Below, piece by piece: positions 52,484-60,192 of a stretch of 64,000 bases of DNA (position 1 is its first letter; every line of letters starts with the position of its first letter). This DNA comes from Streptomyces sp. NBC_00247. Lineage in GTDB: Bacteria > Actinomycetota > Actinomycetes > Streptomycetales > Streptomycetaceae. The notes under the pieces were generated by a model that was not told where the DNA came from, did no database searches, and worked only from the letters and a program-made list of their open reading frames with translations. Location of the stretch: assembly GCF_036188265.1 (NCBI RefSeq), contig NZ_CP108093.1, forward strand, positions 3,671,001 to 3,735,000, written 5' to 3'. Position numbers and translations under genes: made by a program.

Positions 52484-53861
52484 GCGCCACCCCTCGACAC
52501 ACAGACAGCCGCCGCGTCACCGGAGGCGGTGCGCGGCATTCGTGCCGTGTTCTCCTCGCGGCGGGACCTCCTCGGCCGGGCGCACACGCAGGTGGCCGAA
52601 CCCCGAGGAATATGCCGCCGTGCTGAGACCATCGGTAAACCCAGCGTAGTTCTCCGCATCCCTACCGTTAAGGGGCATGGGTTCGGATGGCGGGATTGTG
52701 GTCCGCGCCGGGCGTCGTGCGGGGGTCGTCCGGAGGGCCGGAGGGGGCGGCGGAAGGTGTCCGATGTGCCCCGGCCGTGTGGCTGTGCGCCCGGCCGTGC
52801 GCTCTCGTCGGGCCGGTGTCGAAGCGCTTCCATGGAGCGTGCGTGGGTCGGCCCGCCGCACTGGACTCGGCGGGCTGGGGGACCCTGCCGCCCCATTCCC
52901 CGCGGGCGGCGGACCGGCCCGGGAGGTGCGTGCCATCTCCCGGGCCGAGCGCCGGCCGGGGCCCTGCGGGGCGGGCGGCGGGGCGCGGCACGCGCGTGGA
53001 CGGCCCGGGGGCGTGCGCCCGGCTCGCGCACGGGACCGGCCCGCGGAACGGCGGGGCGAGGCGGTGGACGCGGGGCGGGGGCGGCGGTGCGCCGATGGTG
53101 CGCGGCCGAAGAATGGCCGGATGTCGACGGTCGCTGATCCGTTGGAAACCACCGCGAGAGCGCTCCTCCGGTGGCTTGAATATGTCTGATGGTGCGTCGG
53201 CCGAGTCCTCCCGGCGCCCCGGCGGCGGACCTCCGCGAGGACCGGGGTGGGGCCGCGGGCGGGGTCGCGGGTGGGGTGGGGCGGGGCCCGTGGAAGGGGC
53301 GTGGCGGTGGTGCGGGCGCCCCGTCGGGCGCCGGGGCGCCGTCGGTGCCGTCGGCTCCCCCTGCGCCGTCGGCGGGGCGGGCGGCGGCGGGGGTAGCGGT
53401 CGGGTGGTCGCGGGTGACAGTGGCGACGGTGGCGCCGGGTGGTCGTGGGTCGGCGGGTGTCGGCGTGATGCTTCGCGGGCCCTCGGCGCCGCGCCGGGGC
53501 GTTGAGGCGTGGGAGGCGTGCGGACGCGGGGGCGTGCGGGCGGGTCGTGGGGGCGGTGGGCGTGCGGGCAGTGGGCGTGCGAGTGTGTCGTGGGGGCGTG
53601 CGGGCGGCGGTCCCGGCCCAGGCCCTTCCGGCCCAGGTCCTTCCGACCTCCCCGTGACCGGATCGGCCCAACAACCGGAAGGGTCAGTTCCGTTGAGCGG
53701 CCCGGCCGTGTACAGGCCTTCCGGCTCGTGCCAGGGGCGCATGCTCTTCCGGCGTGCGCCGCGCGTACCCCCTCCCTGCCGCCGCAGTCGTGGCAGCATG
53801 TCCCGCAGCGGCGTTCCAGCGGACCATGTGCGCCGTCAGTCCACAGCCTGTGGAGGCGGCG
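52484..53861. other. 1.4-kb region without a recognised gene, strong strand asymmetry
   Basis: Holds the promoter of the NsdA-like gene (52500-52680) and then ~1 kb in which the plus strand is markedly G-rich and the minus strand C-rich (52850-53640), with GGGGGCGTGCGGGC-type short repeats. Long frames on both strands are low-complexity Pro/Arg or Gly/Trp-rich and unconvincing. An AT-richer pocket at 53105-53190 contains a 22-codon ORF (53121-53189). Confidence 0.45.
53121..53189 (+). CDS. Possible 22-residue microprotein
   Basis: ATG 53121 to TGA 53189; the peptide ends TARALLRWLEYV, an amphipathic-looking helix. It coincides with the only AT-rich pocket in a kilobase of G-rich DNA. No Shine-Dalgarno is evident, so it would have to be leaderless. 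Purely a suggestion. Confidence 0.2.
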   Translation: MSTVADPLETTARALLRWLEYV

Positions 53862-55994
53862 ATGCGTTGGTTGGTGGGGTGGAGCAGTATCGCCGCGAGC
53901 TTCGGCACGGTGGGTGCGGTCGGTGCGGGCGGCGAGGGGCGCACGGTCCATCCGGTGGGCTCCCAACTCCTGTGGGGCGACCCCGATCCGCTGTGGGCGG
54001 TCGGCGACTGGCGCCCCGACGAGATCCGCCTCATCGACGCCGCGACCACGGTCGGCGCGCCCACCACCCGGCTCGCGGTACTCGGTTGCTGCGGGGCGAC
54101 CGACGAGCAGCTCCGCGTCGGACTCCTCTCCGCGCGCGGCGGCGCGCTGCGCCATCTCACGGCCTGGCCGGGCAGTTACACGGTCGTCGTGCAGACAGGA
54201 CGGCGCATCACCGTCACCGGTGACCTGGCCGGAGCCCGCCCGGTCTTCCACACCCCCTGGGCCGGAGGCACCGCCTACGCCACCGCCGCACTGCCGCTCG
54301 CCGACCTGATCGAGGCCCAGCTCGACATCGGCCACCTGGCCGCCCTGCTCGCCTGCCCCGACACCCCGGAGGCCCTGGGCGACGGGACTCCGTACGCCGG
54401 TGTGAAGCGCGTCCCGCCCGGCCACGCGCTCATCCTCCGCGAGGGTTCCCGCGAGATCACCGGCTACGAACCCGTCGCCTCTCTCGCCGTCGCCGCCCCG
54501 CAGGCCGACCCGGTGCACGCGGTGGAGGGCGTACGGGACGCCCTCGTCGAGGCCGTACGCGCCCGGCTCACCGCGCCGCGCCACGCCCCGGAGGTCGGGC
54601 CGCAGGACCCCGGGCCCGTCCCCGGCATGGGGCCCGCCGACCGCCGCGCGGCCCGTGGCCGGGGGCCGGTCCCCGGCATCGGGGCCGACCTCTCCGGTGG
54701 CAGCGCCTCCGCGACCCTCGCCCTGCTCGCAGCCGGTCTGCCCGGCCTCCCCGGTACGGTCCTGGGACACGGCACCGGCGCGGGGGAGCGGCTCCTCGCC
54801 GTCACCTTCAACGACCTCACCACCCGCGGCGACGAGGACGAACTCGCCCGCGCTCGCGCCATCGCCGCCAACCCGCGCCTGCACCACGTGGTGGTCCCCG
54901 CGGGTGAGGAGGCTCTCCCGTACGCGGACCTCTCGGTGGAGAACGGTGTGATCACCGACGAGCCCGCGCCCTCCCTCGTCGTCGCCGAACGCCACCGCCG
55001 CCGCCTCGCCGCCGGCAGCGCGGACCACCTGGTCGGCTACGGAGCCCGGCAGGTGCTCGACGCCCACCCGGCCCGCCTGGCAGACCTCCTGATGGACCGC
55101 CGCCGGCGCGACCTGCTGAGACCCGTCGCGGCACTCACCCGGGCCGAAGGCGCCTCCGCGCACGCGATGTTCGTACCGCTGGCGGTCTACCGCGCCGCCC
55201 GTCGGCTGGCCCGCACCTCCTACCGCAGCGGCCTGGAGACGGCCGCCGGGGTGCTGCCCGAAGCCAACCGGTACCCCGTCGGTCCCGGTAGCGGCGGCAC
55301 CCCCGCCGATGCCTCACTGGCCGCCCTCACCTGGTCCCGGCCCGGGCCCGCCGCGCGCTGGCTCACCGGGGAGGCGCTCGCCCAGGTGGCGGTCCGGCTC
55401 CAGGAGGCGGCGATCCGCCCCACCACGGCGCAGCGCCCGGGTCAGGCCCGGGCGGGTGCGGCCCTCGCCCGGGTCGCCGCAGGCCACCGCATCCTGGAGC
55501 AGGCCGCCGACATCCGCAGCCAGCGGCTGCACGCCCCCTTCCTCGACAACCAGGTCGTGCGGGCGGCCCGGGCCCTGCCCGAGTCGCTCCGGGTCCAGCC
55601 GGGGGCGCGCGCCGCGATTCTGCGCCGGGTCCTGTCGGGTGCCGGCATCCACGAACTGCCCACCGGCTGGGGCGCCCCCTCGCTGGCCCGGTCGACGGAG
55701 GCGACCCGCACCGGACTCCGGCTGGCGTTGCCCGAGTTGCTGGAGCTGTTCGACGCCCCGTTGCTCGCCGACGCCGGCCTGATCGAGGCGCGCGTGGTCC
55801 GCAAGGCGTTGCGCGCGGCCGCCGACGGGGAACCGCTGCCGCTCGACGGGCTCGCGGACCTCGCCTCCACGGAACTCTGGCTCCGACGCCTGATGGGCCG
55901 CCGGGGTACCTGCTGGACCGGTACGGCCGCACCGCGCAGCCGGGCCGTCGCCGGGGGCGTTCTCCCGGTCGGCCGCCGCTCGCTCCAGGCTTGA
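53862..55994 (+). CDS. Asparagine-synthetase-like protein lacking glutaminase Cys and PP-loop Asp
   Basis: 710 residues from ATG 53862 (GGAGG 6 nt upstream). Overall layout of asparagine synthetase B or lasso-peptide cyclases: an N-terminal NTN-like domain (residues 1-210) that begins RWLVGWSS with no catalytic Cys2, and a synthetase domain with ADLSGGSASATLALLA where active enzymes have SGGxDS; here the Asp is Ala. C-terminal motifs HAPFLDNQVVRAARALP and ATRTGLRLALPELLELFD resemble the region closing the active site. An actinobacterial family conserved at this position near atrA; function unknown. No precursor peptide, RRE or leader protease is adjacent. Confidence 0.75.
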   Translation: MRWLVGWSSIAASFGTVGAVGAGGEGRTVHPVGSQLLWGDPDPLWAVGDWRPDEIRLIDAATTVGAPTTRLAVLGCCGATDEQLRVGLLSARGGALRHLTAWPGSYTVVVQTGRRITVTGDLAGARPVFHTPWAGGTAYATAALPLADLIEAQLDIGHLAALLACPDTPEALGDGTPYAGVKRVPPGHALILREGSREITGYEPVASLAVAAPQADPVHAVEGVRDALVEAVRARLTAPRHAPEVGPQDPGPVPGMGPADRRAARGRGPVPGIGADLSGGSASATLALLAAGLPGLPGTVLGHGTGAGERLLAVTFNDLTTRGDEDELARARAIAANPRLHHVVVPAGEEALPYADLSVENGVITDEPAPSLVVAERHRRRLAAGSADHLVGYGARQVLDAHPARLADLLMDRRRRDLLRPVAALTRAEGASAHAMFVPLAVYRAARRLARTSYRSGLETAAGVLPEANRYPVGPGSGGTPADASLAALTWSRPGPAARWLTGEALAQVAVRLQEAAIRPTTAQRPGQARAGAALARVAAGHRILEQAADIRSQRLHAPFLDNQVVRAARALPESLRVQPGARAAILRRVLSGAGIHELPTGWGAPSLARSTEATRTGLRLALPELLELFDAPLLADAGLIEARVVRKALRAAADGEPLPLDGLADLASTELWLRRLMGRRGTCWTGTAAPRSRAVAGGVLPVGRRSLQA

Positions 55995-55995
55995 A

Positions 55996-56168
55996 GCGCG
56001 TGGCGAAAGCAGCGCCGTCCGCCCGGAGGGCGGGCCCGGCGGCGTCCGGTGCGTGCGATCGCACGGTGGAGGGTCGCCCCGATACCGGATGTGTCGGGGC
56101 GGCCCCGACCACGCGGCGAGCGTGCGTGCCGGCCGTCGCCGGACAGGCGGGACTTTCGGCACATGCCC
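55996..56168. mobile_element. ~170-bp TIR element (MITE-like), copy 2
   Basis: Begins within two bases of the stop of the asparagine-synthetase-like gene. Left end GCGCGTGGCGAAAG, right end in reverse complement GGGCATGTGCCGAAAGTCCC. Interior matches 34330-34496 in opposite orientation, including CCGTGCGATCGCACGC, ATCCGGTATCGGGGCG and GACGCCGCCGGGCCCGCC. A GTCGGGG-CGG-CCCCGAC hairpin near its middle is not paired in copy 1. Confidence 0.7.
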
Positions 56169-56335
56169 TGGAAGTGCCCTGAAGATCTTGCGATCCCGCC
56201 CGGCTCGCACCGGTTCATGGCGATTGGAATTTACTGGCGATTCGGGATGGTCCGGGTGACCCAGGCAAGATCATCCGCCTTCCAGCGGCCGGAAGCGCGA
56301 GGTGGGGTGCGAGGTGCGGGTTCCAGCGGACACCG
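56169..56335. other. Spacer between TIR element and sigma-factor gene
   Basis: 167 nt between convergent genes; moderately AT-rich (GGAATTTACTGGCGATTC). No clear hairpin or gene. Confidence 0.4.
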
Positions 56336-58666
56336 CTACCCGCAGGTGAACCGGGAATCGGCCCAGTCGGCCATCGTCGCCCCGCCGAGCGGCCCTGCGG
56401 GCTCGACGACCAGGCGCACCGTCGTCCGCCCGTCCAGCGGAACGCTCACCGGTACGGCGGGGGAGCCCGCCCGCACGATCCCGGAGGCCCACAGCACTTC
56501 GCCCTCGCCTCCGACCACGGAGAAGCGCACGGCGCCCAGGCCGAGGGCCAGATCGTCGATGCCGGCCATCGCCTCGTACCGCGTGCAGCGTCCGTCCAGC
56601 CGGACGACGACCGAGGACCGGCCGCCCACCGTCACGCCGTGCGCGTACGGGGTGGAGGCGATCGACAGGCCCCGGCGCTGCCAGAGCGGGCTGCTGCCGG
56701 AGAGTCGCACCGTGGGACCGGAGCCGTCGCCCGTGATGTCGTAGCGCAGCTCGCTGAACCGGTATACCGAGGGGGCGGGAGACTGCGGCGCGGGCTCCTC
56801 GGCCGGCGGGGGCGCGGGGCTCGGGGCGGGAGCCTCCTCGGCGGGCGGGGACGAGGGCGCGGGAGCGGACGGGGTGGGTGCGGCCGAGGGCTTCGGCGCG
56901 GACGGTTCCGGTACGGACGGGGAGGGCGAGGGCCTCGGAGTGGCCGGCCGGGACGGTTCTGGCGTGACGGGCGGCGTCGGCGCGGGAGGGGGCGGCATCG
57001 GAGCCGGCGGCTCGGGCGAGGGCGCGGCGGACGGGACCGAGGCCGCCGCCGCCGGAGGCTTGGCCACCGGCTCCGGCCGGTCGTCGCCGGCCAGCGCCCA
57101 CACCAGTCCGGCAGCCGCCGCGATGGCCACCGTGGCCGCGATCCCCACCTTGACGGGGGCGCCCAGCCCTTCCGCCGCAGCGCCTCCGGCCGCGGACCCG
57201 CCGCCGGACCCACCCGCCGCGGCGCCGCCCGCCGAACCCGTGCCCGCGGCAGCGCCTGCGGCCGTGCCCGTGGTGGTGCCCGTGGTGGTGCCGGTCGCGG
57301 CGGCAGCCGCCCCGGCTCCGGCCACCCCCAGCGTGCCGCCCGCCACGACTCCTGCCGCCTTGAGCGAGTACGCGGCGGCGAACCAGCCGATGACCGCGAT
57401 CGGGAGCAGTGCGGGAATCCCCGCGTTGACCTGCTGCAACTCTCCCGCAGCCACGCGGCATTTGGCGCATTCGTCCAGATGCTTGCGGAGTCCGCGCTCC
57501 GCCCGCGTCCGCAGACCGCCCCGGGCGTACGCCCCGAGCCGGTCGGCGTACCGCGCGCAGTCACCGCCCGCCACCAAGGCCTGGCTGACGTGTGCCTGGA
57601 GGTAGGCCTGCTTCAGTCCCTCACGGGCTCTTCCCGCCAGCACCGCCGTGGCGTTGGCGGACAACCCGAAGAGCGGGGCGACCTCGCTCGGCGACTCCTC
57701 CTCCACGGTGGTGTGCCAGAGCACGGCCTGCCAGCGCTCCGGCAGGCTGCGGAACGCCTGCAGGGCCATGGACTGTTCGGCTTCGTGCATTGCGCGGACG
57801 TCGGCGCCCAGGTCGAGGGTGTCGTCGTCGGACAAGTCGGAGGTACGGGTCGCCCCTGCGGCGAACACCGCGAAGTCGTCGACCAGATGCTCGCGCTTCG
57901 CGCTCTTGGTCCAGGCGGCGGCGACATGGCGGACCGCGGTCATCAGGTAGGCGCGGACGGCTTCTTCGGGCCCCTTTCCGCCGCGTACCGCCTGGAGGGT
58001 CCGGGTGAACACCTCGGCCGTCAGGTCGTCCGCGGTGTGCGCGTCCCGGCAGCAGGAGCGCGCGTAACGTCGGACGGCGCCCGAGTGGCGCCGGAACAGC
58101 TCTTCGTACGCCCGGTCGTCACCGGACCGCATACCCCTGATCAGCTCGGCGTCCGAGACGGCGGGGCCGGTCGAGGCCCCTCGTCCCGTGCGCTGCGGAG
58201 GGACGGACCAGGGACCCGGCAGCACCGTGCCGCCCCCGCTCCCTGCCGGAGTCCCCTCGCCGGGCTCCCGCGGGTTCGGGACGCCCCGGGCCTCCCGCAC
58301 GTCCCGAACCTCCCGTACGCCCCGTTCCTCCGCTCGTCCCGGGGCTTCCCGTCCCGATCCCTCCCGCGCCTCCGCGCCGCCGGGCGTATCCGCGACGGGC
58401 CGCTCGGAATCCGGCGCATCCGCGCCGCCCGGCGAATCGGGGCCGGGCGTATCCGTGCCGTCGGGTGTGCCGGAGCCGGGTGTGCCGGCCAGGGCCGGGT
58501 GCGGGCCGTCCGATCCGCTGCCGGGCGCCCTGGTGCGGGAGGGCCTGTCCGCGCCACCCTGCGGGGGCACCTGTGCCCCGTGTGGCGGGGGGACCGTGCC
58601 TTCCGCGGTGCCGCCCTCGGTCGAGACGCCGTCGCGCGGCTCTTCCCGTGTGCCGTCACCGCTCAT
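56336..58666 (-). CDS. ECF-type sigma factor fused to zinc-finger anti-sigma, membrane and NPCBM domains
   Basis: 776 residues from ATG 58666. Order: disordered Gly/Pro/Glu/Asp-rich leader (1-165); sigma region 2 (SDAELIRGMRSGDDRAYEELFRRH, about 171-240); region 4 (SLPERWQAVLWHTTVEEESPSEVAPLFGLSANATAVLAGRAREGLK, 308-352); zinc-finger anti-sigma motif HLDECAKC (His396, Cys400, Cys403); a hydrophobic span near 415-435 and another near 510-535; a Pro/Ser/Ala-rich stalk; and a C-terminal NPCBM-like carbohydrate-binding domain (YRFSELRYDITGDGSGP, RYEAMAGIDDLALG). One polypeptide thus joins promoter recognition, its inhibitor and an extracellular sensor. Release would need proteolysis. Confidence 0.88.
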   Translation of the reverse strand: MSGDGTREEPRDGVSTEGGTAEGTVPPPHGAQVPPQGGADRPSRTRAPGSGSDGPHPALAGTPGSGTPDGTDTPGPDSPGGADAPDSERPVADTPGGAEAREGSGREAPGRAEERGVREVRDVREARGVPNPREPGEGTPAGSGGGTVLPGPWSVPPQRTGRGASTGPAVSDAELIRGMRSGDDRAYEELFRRHSGAVRRYARSCCRDAHTADDLTAEVFTRTLQAVRGGKGPEEAVRAYLMTAVRHVAAAWTKSAKREHLVDDFAVFAAGATRTSDLSDDDTLDLGADVRAMHEAEQSMALQAFRSLPERWQAVLWHTTVEEESPSEVAPLFGLSANATAVLAGRAREGLKQAYLQAHVSQALVAGGDCARYADRLGAYARGGLRTRAERGLRKHLDECAKCRVAAGELQQVNAGIPALLPIAVIGWFAAAYSLKAAGVVAGGTLGVAGAGAAAAATGTTTGTTTGTAAGAAAGTGSAGGAAAGGSGGGSAAGGAAAEGLGAPVKVGIAATVAIAAAAGLVWALAGDDRPEPVAKPPAAAASVPSAAPSPEPPAPMPPPPAPTPPVTPEPSRPATPRPSPSPSVPEPSAPKPSAAPTPSAPAPSSPPAEEAPAPSPAPPPAEEPAPQSPAPSVYRFSELRYDITGDGSGPTVRLSGSSPLWQRRGLSIASTPYAHGVTVGGRSSVVVRLDGRCTRYEAMAGIDDLALGLGAVRFSVVGGEGEVLWASGIVRAGSPAVPVSVPLDGRTTVRLVVEPAGPLGGATMADWADSRFTCG

Positions 58667-58965
58667 CGCGGAGCCCCCGTACCTGCCGTGAACCCGATTC
58701 CGGGCAACACTGCCACAAGCCCCCTGCGCCGCGCGCAGGTTCAGGCCCACCTTCCACTCGTCCGGGGTGCTTGACCGAATGAGAGCGCGAGAGGTCATCC
58801 GAACGGGAGGGGCACGCTTGCGGCCCACCGCCCGACGCCCCGCCCGCCTTCGGCCGATCGCCCACGGCCTTCGGACGGCTGAGGTGCTCCGGCTGCCGGC
58901 CGGTCCGGCCCACCCCTCCCGGAGCGCGGGCAGCCCTCGACAGCCCACCCGCGCCCCTCACGACC
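58667..58965. other. Intergenic region atrA 3' / sigma-factor 5'
   Basis: 299 nt, no gene; includes the sigma-factor promoter (near 58770 GCTTGACCGAATGAGAGCG) on one strand. No terminator obvious for atrA. Confidence 0.4.
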
Positions 58966-59850
58966 TCATGCGGCGGGACGCGAACGCAGTCCTTCCAGCA
59001 GGATGTCCAGCAGCCGTGCCGACGCGGCGGCTTGCTGGGCCGAGTCCGGCAGCGAGGGTGCGGAGGTGGCGATCACCAACAGCACGTCTGCCACCGTCAC
59101 GTCGGGGCGCAGCTCGCCGGATTCCCGAGCGCGCTCGACGAGTAGGCCCACGACCTCGAGCAACTCGCCCGTGCCCGCGTGCTCCTCGGCCTCCTGCGCG
59201 CCCGTCCGCAGCGGTGCCAGACGGAGGTCCGCCGGGGTCGCGCCCTGCCGCTGCTGAGGCACCCACGTCCCGTCCACGCCGTCTCCGGCGGTGCGGAGGC
59301 CCTCATCGCCCCGCGAGGAGGCCTCGACGCGCAGCACCTGCGGCGGCAGCAGCCTTCCCGCACCGGACGCCACCGACGTCCGGAGGAAACGGGAGAGCGC
59401 GGACCAGGCCTCGTCCTCCTGGCCGAGCGCGGCGCGCGCCTGCTCCGTCAGCCGGGCCGTCTCGGCCTCGGCTATTCGGCGTACCAGTACGTCCTTGCTG
59501 GGGAACCGTCGGTAGACGGTCCCCACCCCTACCCGTGCCCGACGGGCCACGTCCTCCATCGGAGCGCCGTACCCCAGCTCACCGAAGACCTCCCGTGCCG
59601 CGCGCAGGACGTGCTCCAGATTCCGCTGCGCGTCCACGCGCAGCGGCGCCGAACGAGCCGACGCGTCCACGGAGCCGGCGGCCGGTCCCGTGGAAGAACC
59701 GTCCGACGCGATGGCCCCCGCCGGCCTGAGCGAGTCCGTTCCCCCGATCGGGCGGGACGACTCGACCACGGCGAGCCCTCCCGGCGTGTTCAGCCGCGCG
59801 ACGGCCTCGGTCGAGACGGCAACCTGCCCATGCGAATCCTGAATGTGCAT
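58966..59850 (-). CDS. atrA: TetR-family regulator AtrA
   Basis: 294 residues. Long N-terminal extension typical of AtrA (HIQDSHGQVAV...), then the TetR helix-turn-helix (NLEHVLRAAREVFGELGYGAPMEDVARRARVGVGTVYRRFPSKDVLVRRI, about residues 77-125) and a C-terminal ligand domain. In S. coelicolor AtrA activates actII-ORF4 and in S. griseus strR; it also controls other primary and secondary metabolic genes. Context (sigma/NPCBM gene and ndh as neighbours) is the same as in other streptomycetes. GGGGGAAG precedes ATG 59850. Confidence 0.93.
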   Translation of the reverse strand: MHIQDSHGQVAVSTEAVARLNTPGGLAVVESSRPIGGTDSLRPAGAIASDGSSTGPAAGSVDASARSAPLRVDAQRNLEHVLRAAREVFGELGYGAPMEDVARRARVGVGTVYRRFPSKDVLVRRIAEAETARLTEQARAALGQEDEAWSALSRFLRTSVASGAGRLLPPQVLRVEASSRGDEGLRTAGDGVDGTWVPQQRQGATPADLRLAPLRTGAQEAEEHAGTGELLEVVGLLVERARESGELRPDVTVADVLLVIATSAPSLPDSAQQAAASARLLDILLEGLRSRPAA

Positions 59851-59869
59851 GACTTCCCCCGGTTATGAC

Positions 59870-59885
59870 GTCTCCCCCCGGAGAC
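59870..59885. promoter_or_regulatory. atrA: Inverted repeat in atrA leader
   Basis: GTCTCC-CCCC-GGAGAC, perfect 6-bp arms, 20-35 nt upstream of the atrA start. Could be an operator or an RNA hairpin beside the ribosome site. Confidence 0.45.
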
Positions 59886-60192
59886 TTCCCCACCATGTGA
59901 ACCGGAGCGAGGAGTGCCGAACTACCCCATCCCCCACCCCGATCGGCTACGAACATAGTTGAGCGGGGGGCAATTCAGAAGGGGCAGTTCCGCACGGAGC
60001 GCCCCTCGATCGGAGCAAGGACCCGTTGATTCCTGTTTCCGCCCATGCGCGCGCCCCCCTCCTCGCCGCCTGACCTGCGGGGCTACCCCGACATTCCTGA
60101 CGGGTAGTGAGTCCGCGCGCCGGAGCTTCCCGGTCACACAATTTGCAGGGCCTGTGGACAAACCCGCGACTCCGTTGCGTCATGGGGTGGTG
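59886..60192. other. Divergent promoter region atrA / ndh
   Basis: About 300 nt, no gene. Contains CGGGG-CTA-CCCCG near 60078-60090 and an AT-richer part (CACACAATTTGCAGGG) just before ndh. No Rex-type TGTGAAC...GTTCACA site was found. Confidence 0.45.

Noticed and set aside
52366..53799. Minus-strand 477-codon frame upstream of the NsdA-like gene
   Set aside because: Pro/Arg-rich throughout, overlaps the recognised NsdA-like start region, no domain; explained by strand base bias.
53862..55994. Lasso-peptide or other RiPP cluster around the asparagine-synthetase-like gene
   Set aside because: No precursor peptide, RRE protein, leader protease or transporter was found within several kilobases, and the PP-loop Asp is missing.
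59886..60192. Rex operator before ndh
   Set aside because: No TGTGAAC...GTTCACA-like palindrome is present between atrA and ndh.
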